DNA of 5,194 nucleotides from Phascolarctobacterium sp. (GTDB lineage Bacteria; Bacillota; Negativicutes; Acidaminococcales; Acidaminococcaceae): NCBI GenBank assembly GCA_016302525.1, contig JAEDNJ010000118.1, positions 1 through 5,194 on the forward strand. Direction: 5' to 3'. The notes below the pieces were generated by a model. That model was not told where the DNA came from, searched no databases, and worked only from the letters and a program-made list of their open reading frames with translations. Positions within the stretch are counted from its first letter, which is position 1. Each line of letters opens with the position of its first letter. A program made the position numbers and the translations under genes. This document shows, one piece after another, positions 1-5,194 of the stretch.

Positions 1-305
1 CGCACAAAAACCTTGTCATAGCCATAGTCATTGCCCACAGCCGTCAAAATAGAGGTATCAACAGTCAGAGCGATAGCAGGCAGACCCTTACGCTCCTTTT
101 GAAAGCGGCCTACAAATTCAGCAGCCAAATGCTGGCTATCGGCAGCACTGCCGCCATTACCGCAAAACAGCACCTTGTTTCCCTTGGCTAAGGCTTCCTT
201 AACTACAAGAGCAATTCTATCTAGTTTTTCTAATAAATCGCTCGCCATGACTGCTTGAAGCACATCCAGATGGTCACGGAAGCGTTCTTGGATAATCTTA
301 TTCAT
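1..305 (-). CDS. gmhA: Phosphoheptose isomerase GmhA (SIS domain), N-terminal part, cut by window edge
   Basis: GmhA converts D-sedoheptulose 7-phosphate to D-glycero-D-manno-heptose 7-phosphate, the first step toward the ADP-heptose used in LPS inner core; it is a cytoplasmic enzyme. The 101 complete codons seen are about half of the usual ~190 residues; the rest lies off the left edge. After a helical N-terminus comes the SIS-domain signature CGNGGSAADSQHLAAEFVGR (residues 48-67), which holds the phosphate-binding GNGGS loop. His59 and Glu63 match the HxxxE metal/active-site pair of E. coli GmhA (His61, Glu65). VGNDYGYD (90-97) is also typical of the family. The ATG at 305 follows AGGTG (315-311) at 5 nt spacing. 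The gene starts 57 bp after the lptD stop with no terminator between, so the two are probably one operon. Other SIS proteins (e.g. DiaA) are close relatives, but the residue pattern and LPS neighbour favour GmhA. Confidence 0.93.
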   Translation of the reverse strand, partial: MNKIIQERFRDHLDVLQAVMASDLLEKLDRIALVVKEALAKGNKVLFCGNGGSAADSQHLAAEFVGRFQKERKGLPAIALTVDTSILTAVGNDYGYDKVFV

Positions 306-362
306 TCCTTCACCTATTAATCACTCTTAATACTAAATCTAAGAGCTCATTTATTCTATTCC

Positions 363-2099
363 CTACCAGTTATAGTAAAAATATTGTAGCCTTATCTGGT
401 GGTCATCCTTATACCATTCTTTTTCGTAGGAAACCTGCAGAGCCCAGCAGCAGAAGCGATGATACCAGTTATAGGTAGTTTCATAATTTCTCGTCGTAAT
501 TAATTTGTTGCCAACGTTGCGGAACTCACGCTCACCCACATCATAACGATGTACTACGCTAAGCGTATCATTTTTAGTCGGAGACCACTGCATACCCAGA
601 CGCAGCTCTCTATCCATATCAGATTGGCCGATTTCAAACAAGCTATTAGAGCGTTTTTCTCTTAAATAGCTTGCCCACATCCTCTTATTGCTGTCAATCT
701 TTTGTCTAATAGTAGCATAGTACATATTAGTAGCAACTTTGTCATTGGTATAGTCTTCATCTATCCACTTGCGACCGTAGGTTAAATGCAGGGTTGTATC
801 CGGACCAAACAGCTTAATGGGGTCGTGGTTAATATAGTAGGCATACTCCTTGCGCCAGCTCTTATGGTCATTTTTGCCACTCTTTATATCATAGTTGCTC
901 CAAAGACCATACTCAAAGTACGCAGAATAGGATAAGGGTAGACCATCGGCAATGTGATGTGGCTTATAATCGAAGCGATAGTTATTCTGCTTATGATACC
1001 ACCAATCGTCATCCTCTTCCCAAACATTCGCATAGGTAAATTTCCAATTGCGCTCGTCATGGATAAACTTATATTGCGGCTTAAAGCCGTTACGAGAGTA
1101 TTGAATGAGGTCTATCTTCAACGTATCCTTCTCACTCAAAGCCTCACTGTCAGACAGCTTAATATACCAGCCATTGTCCTTGCCATCCCAGCCAGCAGAG
1201 GGCTTAAAATATTGGCGAGTCTCCTTAAACTCATTTATCCAGAGTTTGCGGGAATAAATATGCTTACCCTTGACGAAAACCTTCACATCGTGGGCAACCA
1301 TCTTTTCCTTAGGATAAAATTCCACCCGCTTAGCCTCTACATGCATACAGGGTGTACTTTTTTGCGCAGTACAACGAGTAACTCTGCCACCCTGGTCTGC
1401 TACTACCTTATCAGGCAGAATAAAGGCGTGCGGAGCCTTGAAGAAATCCTTCGGACCTCTGCCCTCTATCTGCTTGATTTCGCCAGTCTTAGAATTATAG
1501 TTAAAATGCAGCCATTTTCCCTCTAGACGACTGCCTGGCCCTAGAATAGTACCGCCCTCCAGAAGATAAATGTCACCCGTCTTCATATTACCAAAGGCAT
1601 AGCTTGTCAGCACAGTGTCTTCTCCCTGACTCAGCTTAACCTTGCCCGTAGCTAAAAAATCACCTGTTGCATTTTCAAATTCTACATGGTCACCATTTAA
1701 AATTACGGGCTGCGGACCATCCACTGCCTTTTTTCTATTCTTTCTTTTTTCGGGAGGAACATAGTCAGGATCATGCATGGCTAAATCACGCAGAGCCTGG
1801 TCCCTAGTGATACGGCCAGTAGTTAAATCAATATTGTCATCCTGATTTTTGTTAGCTGGTATAGCAAATTCTCTTTCCTTGCCTGTTTTTTCTGCAGCCT
1901 GAGTTCTCTTTTGCTTAACAACCTGCTTTTCCCCAGCCTGCTCATTATGCACGCCAAAGTTGGCCAGAGTTTGATCCTCCTCCTCAAAAACAGGGTAGGA
2001 GGCTTTATTTGCTTCAAGATTAGGCTGATACTGCTCTGCTGCATAGCTAGGCACACAAAGGCCTACAGCTAGGGCAGCCGCCAAAAACGCTTTTTTCAT
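363..2099 (-). CDS. lptD: LptD-like LPS-assembly outer-membrane protein (OstA domain plus beta-barrel)
   Basis: Predicted outer-membrane LPS translocon protein that places LPS in the outer leaflet. Residues 1-20 are a Sec signal peptide (KK, hydrophobic core, SYA-A site). Residues ~25-125 are a charged, Lys/Glu/Gln-rich linker. Residues ~130-285 form an OstA/LptA-like beta-jellyroll with repeating short strands (GDHVEFENATGDFLATGKV, then GGTILGPGSRLEGKWLHF). Residues ~290-578 alternate aromatic and charged residues like an outer-membrane barrel and end in YFYYNW, a C-terminal aromatic signal suited to BAM. The mature protein has only four cysteines: C243 and C251 in the periplasmic domain and an adjacent C550-C551 pair, reminiscent of the C-terminal CC pair in E. 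coli LptD that forms disulfides with the N-terminal domain. It is short: 578 residues against 784 in E. coli. The ATG at 2099 has an AAAGGAG ribosome site (2113-2107). It has its own promoter and probably carries gmhA behind it. A divergent LptD paralogue is the main alternative. Confidence 0.85.
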   Translation of the reverse strand: MKKAFLAAALAVGLCVPSYAAEQYQPNLEANKASYPVFEEEDQTLANFGVHNEQAGEKQVVKQKRTQAAEKTGKEREFAIPANKNQDDNIDLTTGRITRDQALRDLAMHDPDYVPPEKRKNRKKAVDGPQPVILNGDHVEFENATGDFLATGKVKLSQGEDTVLTSYAFGNMKTGDIYLLEGGTILGPGSRLEGKWLHFNYNSKTGEIKQIEGRGPKDFFKAPHAFILPDKVVADQGGRVTRCTAQKSTPCMHVEAKRVEFYPKEKMVAHDVKVFVKGKHIYSRKLWINEFKETRQYFKPSAGWDGKDNGWYIKLSDSEALSEKDTLKIDLIQYSRNGFKPQYKFIHDERNWKFTYANVWEEDDDWWYHKQNNYRFDYKPHHIADGLPLSYSAYFEYGLWSNYDIKSGKNDHKSWRKEYAYYINHDPIKLFGPDTTLHLTYGRKWIDEDYTNDKVATNMYYATIRQKIDSNKRMWASYLREKRSNSLFEIGQSDMDRELRLGMQWSPTKNDTLSVVHRYDVGEREFRNVGNKLITTRNYETTYNWYHRFCCWALQVSYEKEWYKDDHQIRLQYFYYNW

Positions 2100-2146
2100 A
2101 GGAAAACTCCTTTATCTTCAACATCTTAAAATGTGTATACTCATCC

Positions 2147-2164
2147 AAATTTAATTATAACATA
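2147..2164 (-). promoter_or_regulatory. Extended -10 promoter for lptD(-gmhA)
   Basis: On the minus strand positions 2164-2154 read TATGTTATAAT: a perfect TATAAT box (2159-2154) with a TATG extension one base upstream, the classic extended -10 of Gram-positive sigma-A promoters. No good -35 hexamer is present because that zone is the T-tract and stem of the upstream terminator. Transcription would start near 2147, giving a leader of about 47 nt that contains the lptD ribosome site. Seen directly: the motif and its spacing. Inferred: activity and start site. Confidence 0.65.
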
Positions 2165-2201
2165 AAAAAAGAAAAAGCTCACCAAAAAAATGAGCTTTTT
2201 C
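2164..2201 (-). terminator. Rho-independent terminator after the 307-residue secreted protein gene
   Basis: A perfect 11-bp inverted repeat, gaaaaagctca (2171-2181) and tgagctttttc (2191-2201), with a 9-nt loop. Read on the minus strand it is followed by seven T residues (2170-2164). It begins 20 nt after the TAA stop of the gene at 2222. A second T-run on the plus strand (2206-2212) could let it work in both directions, though no plus-strand gene ends here. Confidence 0.92.
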
Positions 2202-2221
2202 TAGATTTTTTTCATATAAGC

Positions 2222-3145
2222 TTATTCAGTTACGATACCCTGCATAGTAGTATCTGCTGCAGTTTGTACATAGGTACAGCTTCCCGCCGGAATCGTCACC
2301 GAAGCGCCCTTCACAAAGGCACCACCAACGATACCCACAGGCCCTAAAATAACCAGGCCGCCAATAGTTGCAGCACCAGCGCCAGCAACAGAGCTAGCCT
2401 TTTGCTTAGACAGCTCGCCTACAGTAACAGGGATTTGTGTACCATCTACAGCGTTAATGCTGGTAAAGTTAATATCAATACGACCATCCTTGCCAAAGAT
2501 ACCAGGCTGTACTACCTTTTTGATAAAGCCAGTACCACGAGCCCCCTTAGGCAGTACCATAACATCATTTACATACAGATTATCTGCTGCTTTGAAGTTT
2601 ACAACATCACCGGCACGGCTTTGTTTCGTGCTGAGCTGATCGAGGAATTCAATCTTAATAACATTGTCCTTAGGCAGGGAAACAGTTTGTACAGGAATTT
2701 TGCCATCCTTGTAGGAGGCCAGTTTAGTCAGCTCATCTAAACGATCAGACAGAGAACCGCCCACAGCACTACCATTGACAAATTTTTCCAGCTTTTCAAT
2801 ACGAGTTTTAGCCGGCTCATTGCTCAGAGTATCAGAGAATTTCCATTCCACAACATTCAGACGAGTTTTGAAGGAAGCCTCGCTCTTGTCATCACCATCT
2901 AAATAATCATACATATTGTTAATTCTCTCAAGCACTCCGTTAGTCGTAATGGTGCCATAAACATCGTCCTCCAGGCTGTCCATACGATCTATCAGACTGC
3001 CACTTTGATTGGTGCCATAAAGCATTTGCTCCATCGCAGTAACCTTTTCGGCAGCAGGCAGAGCAGCATCACCTGCAAAGACAGGCATAGCAGCATTCAT
3101 GCTAAAAATCATTGCCAAAACAGCACTAGCAAGTTGTTTTTTCAT
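2222..3145 (-). CDS. Secreted protein of unknown function: five ~20-residue repeats, beta domain, glycine-rich tail
   Basis: No named family is recognised. Residues 1-24 are a Sec signal peptide ending PVFA-GDA, so the mature protein is periplasmic or envelope-bound. Residues ~37-142 hold five helical repeats, each with an arginine in the pattern [L/x]xxR[M/I/L]xx[L/M/V][E/Y]: R54, R74, R95, R115 and R135 are 20, 21, 20 and 20 residues apart, often with a YGT or xGS turn between. Residues ~150-245 look like a beta-rich domain (GDVVNF, VMVLPKGARGTGFI, DGTQIPV). Such segments, where a 'gd.v.f' strand is followed by 'v.iPkGa...G', recur in bacterial envelope proteins. Residues ~254-279 are glycine-rich and hydrophobic (GAGAATIGGLVILGPVGIVG), resembling a glycine zipper that could touch a membrane, and VTIPAGSC follows. 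The ATG at 3145 has a strong GAGGAGGT ribosome site (3160-3153) at 7 nt. It ends just before a terminator and lies directly upstream of lptD, which suggests, but does not prove, an outer-membrane role. Confidence 0.85.
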   Translation of the reverse strand: MKKQLASAVLAMIFSMNAAMPVFAGDAALPAAEKVTAMEQMLYGTNQSGSLIDRMDSLEDDVYGTITTNGVLERINNMYDYLDGDDKSEASFKTRLNVVEWKFSDTLSNEPAKTRIEKLEKFVNGSAVGGSLSDRLDELTKLASYKDGKIPVQTVSLPKDNVIKIEFLDQLSTKQSRAGDVVNFKAADNLYVNDVMVLPKGARGTGFIKKVVQPGIFGKDGRIDINFTSINAVDGTQIPVTVGELSKQKASSVAGAGAATIGGLVILGPVGIVGGAFVKGASVTIPAGSCTYVQTAADTTMQGIVTE

Positions 3146-3191
3146 TGAAAATACCTCCTCAAAATTGGTTGTATATTATTGTGTCACTTCT

Positions 3192-3240
3192 TTACTACAG
3201 TAATTAAGTCAAAACATACTCCTTAACATCGAGTATAATT
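3192..3240 (-). promoter_or_regulatory. Possible promoter/operator region of the 307-residue protein gene
   Basis: The 218-bp gap 3146-3363 holds no gene. Within it the minus strand has a TATACT box (3237-3232) without a convincing -35. This overlaps a perfect 6-bp inverted repeat, atactc (3216-3221) and gagtat (3231-3236), with a 9-bp spacer. A TTGACT hexamer (3212-3207) is present but has no matching -10 at 16-18 bp. A second near-palindrome, ttactacagtaa (3192-3203), lies closer to the gene. These may be an operator or a leader hairpin. No clear terminator for the upstream gene is seen in the gap, so read-through from it is also possible. Confidence 0.3.
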
Positions 3241-3363
3241 CTTAAATATGGCAGATTTATGTTTATTACTACTAAATTTAGCACAGGAGCATTCATATTC
3301 CTTACTAGCCAAAAGCTAACAACATTAAAATTGCTGCAGGAATAATACTATAACTCTTCGTTC

Positions 3364-4314
3364 CTATTTTTTGTATTGCGCAAGGCTAGCCTTGACAGCC
3401 GCCTCCAGCTCATCCATCTTCGCAAAGCGGCGGCGATGCTGAGCTCGCTTCGAGGGCTTCAGCTCCTCCATGGCCTTACGATACTCGGCTACAGGCATAA
3501 CATAAAAGCGTTTATCCTTGCACTGCTCGCCCTCGCACTCCTCCCAGAAAGCGCCAAAATCAGTTTTCAGCTTGCGGTCACGACGGATGTGATTCATGGC
3601 ATAGTAACCAGAATTACCTACAGCGTAGATTTTTTCTGCACCTATTTCCTTAGCAAAGCTACGCAATCCATAGAAAATTAAATTCTTAGTACGATAACCA
3701 AAGAAGGCCTTCGTCAGCCCTTTGATAACCTCCGCACCATTTTGGGGACCTTGCAATGCACCGATGTAAATAGTAGGCTTGTCGTTCTTCTCCTTAGCCA
3801 GCCAGAACATAATCTGGTAAAGAACTTCGTTTTCATAAATCAAGCCCAAGGAGAGACAGCCCTCCTTGCGTTGTCCGGCATGGAACCACAGCTGTAGCTT
3901 TAAGGGCTTGTCAAGGTAGGTATCCTCCCATAGGGTATGCATTTCCCCCCTAACATAAAGCTTACGCAGCAGCTCCTCTTGGAACAGCTCTTCCATCAGC
4001 TCAATATGCGTCATGACAAGGCTTACGCGCTCATTCCAGGTGGAGTCCTTATAAAAGAAGCTGCGTGTGGTTTGCTCTACAAAGGACGGCGTTCCTCGCA
4101 GCAGCTCCTTGCGAAACTCACTGGCACTGAAAAACTTGTCCAGCTTATTCAGCTGCTTGCTATGCGTAGCACAGCGAGTACGAAAAACCACATAACGCTT
4201 TAGCTCCTTCAGGAACTGGGTTTGATATAAGCTTTTACCAATGTATTCTAATAATGCACTATCCATTAATCTAACAAAAATATCTCCTTCAGTAGAAATC
4301 TTAAATTTATTCAT
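3364..4314 (-). CDS. VirK/YbjX (DUF535) family protein
   Basis: Member of the family named after Shigella VirK and enterobacterial YbjX, which have been linked to virulence-factor surface expression and antimicrobial-peptide resistance; the biochemical activity is unknown. With the ATG at 4314 it has 316 residues and no signal peptide or membrane segment, so it is probably cytoplasmic. Family hallmarks seen: YIGALQGPQNG (~183-193), a helix with LTKAFFGYRTKNLIFYGL (~200-217), KIYAVGNSG (~228-236), the block HIRRDRKLKTDFGAFWEE (~242-259), and the basic C-terminal SKRAQHRRRFAKMDEL (~288-303). The frame stays open to a GTG at 4353 (329 residues), but that codon has no ribosome site and sits against TATAAT boxes that probably form the promoter. 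The ATG at 4314 is preferred, although its AGGA is only about 1 nt away, so the start is uncertain. Another in-frame ATG lies at 4266. Flanked by envelope genes downstream and a terminator upstream, it looks like its own transcription unit. Confidence 0.9.
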   Translation of the reverse strand: MNKFKISTEGDIFVRLMDSALLEYIGKSLYQTQFLKELKRYVVFRTRCATHSKQLNKLDKFFSASEFRKELLRGTPSFVEQTTRSFFYKDSTWNERVSLVMTHIELMEELFQEELLRKLYVRGEMHTLWEDTYLDKPLKLQLWFHAGQRKEGCLSLGLIYENEVLYQIMFWLAKEKNDKPTIYIGALQGPQNGAEVIKGLTKAFFGYRTKNLIFYGLRSFAKEIGAEKIYAVGNSGYYAMNHIRRDRKLKTDFGAFWEECEGEQCKDKRFYVMPVAEYRKAMEELKPSKRAQHRRRFAKMDELEAAVKASLAQYKK

Positions 4315-4354
4315 TTCCTGCTTGCCCAAGCCATGTAGCTGCTGCAAGCACACA

Positions 4355-4397
4355 ATTATACAGGTACATTATACCATACAGCAACACAAATATGCAA
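4355..4397 (-). promoter_or_regulatory. Two overlapping TATAAT promoters before the VirK/YbjX gene
   Basis: On the minus strand 4378-4368 reads TATGGTATAAT, a full extended -10. TTGCAT (4397-4392) lies 18 bp upstream as a weak -35. A second TATAAT lies only 13 bp further on (4360-4355), with TTGCTG (4384-4379) 18 bp upstream. Starts near 4361 and 4348 would give leaders of roughly 46 and 33 nt to the ATG at 4314. They would leave almost no leader, or none, for the GTG at 4353. Confidence 0.6.
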
Positions 4398-4401
4398 CTT
4401 T

Positions 4402-4458
4402 AAAAAACTAAAGAATGTGCCGCAGGCTTCCCTACATGAGCCCAAAGCACATTCTTTA
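4402..4458 (-). terminator. Long-stem terminator after the DUF1015 gene and its repeat array
   Basis: A perfect 12-bp inverted repeat, taaagaatgtgc (4409-4420) and gcacattcttta (4447-4458), encloses 26 nt with an inner 4-bp stem ggct/agcc (4425-4428, 4439-4442). Read on the minus strand the stem ends TTTA, then G, then six T residues (4407-4402). It lies 200 nt past the DUF1015 stop and just upstream of the VirK/YbjX promoter, so it separates the two transcription units. The large loop is unusual for a simple terminator. Confidence 0.75.
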
Positions 4459-4696
4459 TGTTTATTCCTTGCTTATTTAATTTGGCGTGCGTTTTTGAAG
4501 TAATATAGCGTGCAAGAATTGCTTGCTCTTTGTCTGCTTATTTAGCTTTACACGTGTTTTTGAGGTAATATTGCATACAAGCATTGTTTATTCTTTGCTT
4601 ACTTAATCTATATTTAGAAGTAGTATAGCATAGAAGAATTATTTGCTCTTTGCCTGCTTATTTAATTATGCGTGCCTCTAAATAATAGCGTTTCTC
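4459..4696 (-). repeat. Degenerate tandem repeat, four ~55-65 bp copies, the last inside the DUF1015 3' end
   Basis: Copies at about 4459-4520, 4521-4585, 4586-4640 and 4641-4696 (last partial). Every copy carries tgcttattta (4470, 4535, 4655 exact; 4596 with one change). Three carry a 22-bp box like agtaatatagcgtgcaagaa + tt (4499-4520, 4564-4585, 4619-4640), with a weaker fourth near 4681-4690. Two subtypes alternate: a 22-bp stretch starting ttgctctttg matches with one mismatch at 4523-4544 and 4643-4664, 120 bp apart; a 23-bp stretch starting tgtttattc matches with two mismatches at 4459-4481 and 4585-4607, 126 bp apart. The right-most copy covers the stop codon and last ~12 codons of DUF1015. 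Apart from this array, the promoters and the terminator, the 4354-4657 gap holds no gene. Confidence 0.8.
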
Positions 4697-5194
4697 AACT
4701 GCGTGACCAATGGAGAAGGTCTTGCGCGGCAGGGCTCCCTGAGCCTGGATAGAATCAAAGAGCGCTTCCTTGGCAAAGGGCGGCAGAATTAAGCCTAAGG
4801 CCCCGTCTGCCTCCGCTAAAGCGGCAGTAGTATCTGCTCCATGAATGTAGTCTATTTCCCCAGCGTTTTCGGCAAGATAAGCATCTAAAAAGTCCTGCAC
4901 AGTTTTGACAGCTAGCTTACCCTTGGCTGGGTCAATGTAGAGCGTGCCCTGCTTTGTACCAGCAAACCACTCTACAGGAAAGCCCTCTTTAGCACAAATA
5001 CTCTCCTGCATCCTAGCCAAAAGCTTGTCGGGCTCACAGCCTGTAATCACCCTATGGATCGGCTCAAACTCCTGCGCCTCGTCCTGAATATTTTCAATTT
5101 CCACCAGTGCATAGCGAGCAGGATGCTTAGCCAGGTCCTGCTGAGGCTTATTTGCCTTCAGCTTTTCATAGCAGGCCTTAGCTGTAGCCAGGGA
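4658..5194 (-). CDS. DUF1015 family protein, C-terminal 178 residues, cut by window edge
   Basis: Conserved cytoplasmic protein of unknown function, widespread in Firmicutes and other bacteria and usually a little over 400 residues. Only the C-terminal part is visible. The frame is open to the right edge, and the residues before the GTG at 5104 (HPARYALVEIENI) are family-like, so that GTG is an internal valine and not the start. Recognisable blocks: ATAKACYEKLK (3-13), FEPIHRV (43-49), DYIHGADT (115-122), LILPPF (135-140) and the terminal PRKTFSIGHAVEKRYYLEAR (156-175). No signal peptide or membrane segment is seen in this part. Its last codons are the apparent parent of the downstream tandem repeats. 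Transcription should end at the hairpin at 4458-4402. Family assignment is firm; any pathway role cannot be read from this window. Confidence 0.92.
   Translation of the reverse strand, partial: SLATAKACYEKLKANKPQQDLAKHPARYALVEIENIQDEAQEFEPIHRVITGCEPDKLLARMQESICAKEGFPVEWFAGTKQGTLYIDPAKGKLAVKTVQDFLDAYLAENAGEIDYIHGADTTAALAEADGALGLILPPFAKEALFDSIQAQGALPRKTFSIGHAVEKRYYLEARIIK

Noticed and set aside
324..345. Terminator between lptD and gmhA
   Set aside because: Only a 6-bp AT-rich stem (ctctta/taagag) with a 10-nt loop and no T-tract; it would not stop transcription reliably.
954..1526. 190-residue open frame on the plus strand
   Set aside because: Antisense to the OstA and barrel region of lptD, with no ribosome site and no recognisable domain; the minus-strand frame has clear family features.
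1823..2056. 77-residue minus-strand frame inside lptD
   Set aside because: Out-of-frame shadow of the lptD N-terminal region, with no independent start signal.
2402..2740. Plus-strand frames of 112 and 60 residues
   Set aside because: Antisense to the beta domain of the secreted protein; no ribosome site or family features.
3296..3344. Terminator after the VirK/YbjX gene
   Set aside because: Short stems (tagc/gcta, and outer tattcc/ggaata) are possible, but there is no following T-run on the minus strand and the pairing is weak.
3376..4203. Plus-strand frames at 3376-3681 and 3937-4203
   Set aside because: Both lie opposite conserved parts of the VirK/YbjX gene and show no features of their own.
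4459..4696. CRISPR array
   Set aside because: Similarity extends across the whole unit with no constant-repeat/unique-spacer pattern, only four degenerate copies, overlap with a coding end, and no cas genes.
4658..5104. A separate 148-residue gene starting at the GTG at 5104
   Set aside because: The frame continues to the window edge and the upstream residues match DUF1015, so this is the tail of a longer gene.

Overview
The window reads as a piece of a diderm Firmicutes (Negativicutes) chromosome. It pairs outer-membrane and lipopolysaccharide genes (an LptD-type assembly protein and the heptose enzyme GmhA) with Firmicutes-style signals: strong Shine-Dalgarno sites, extended -10 promoters of the TATGnTATAAT type, and a DUF1015 gene of the kind common in clostridia and relatives. 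The family may be Acidaminococcaceae-like, but that is only an impression. No phage, transposon or CRISPR signature is visible.

All five genes lie on the minus strand, so transcription runs from high to low coordinates. From right to left: (1) 5194-4658, the C-terminal 178 residues of a DUF1015 protein, cut by the window edge; (2) 4696-4459, four degenerate tandem copies of a ~55-65 bp unit that begin inside the 3' end of DUF1015 and fill its 3' UTR, followed by a strong hairpin terminator (4458-4402); (3) 4314-3364, a cytoplasmic VirK/YbjX (DUF535) family protein preceded by two TATAAT boxes; (4) 3145-2222, a secreted 307-residue protein of unknown function with five ~20-residue repeats, a beta-rich domain and a glycine-rich segment, closed by a textbook terminator (2201-2164); (5) 2099-363, a short LptD-like outer-membrane LPS assembly protein whose promoter abuts that terminator; (6) 305-1, the start of gmhA, 57 bp behind lptD with no terminator between, so probably co-transcribed.

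Together, lptD and gmhA link heptose supply for the LPS core to LPS insertion at the outer membrane. The 307-residue secreted protein and the VirK/YbjX protein are plausible but unproven envelope partners. The least ordinary signals are the repeat array derived from the end of the DUF1015 gene and the modular secreted protein upstream of lptD. I do not see a clearly new multi-gene system.
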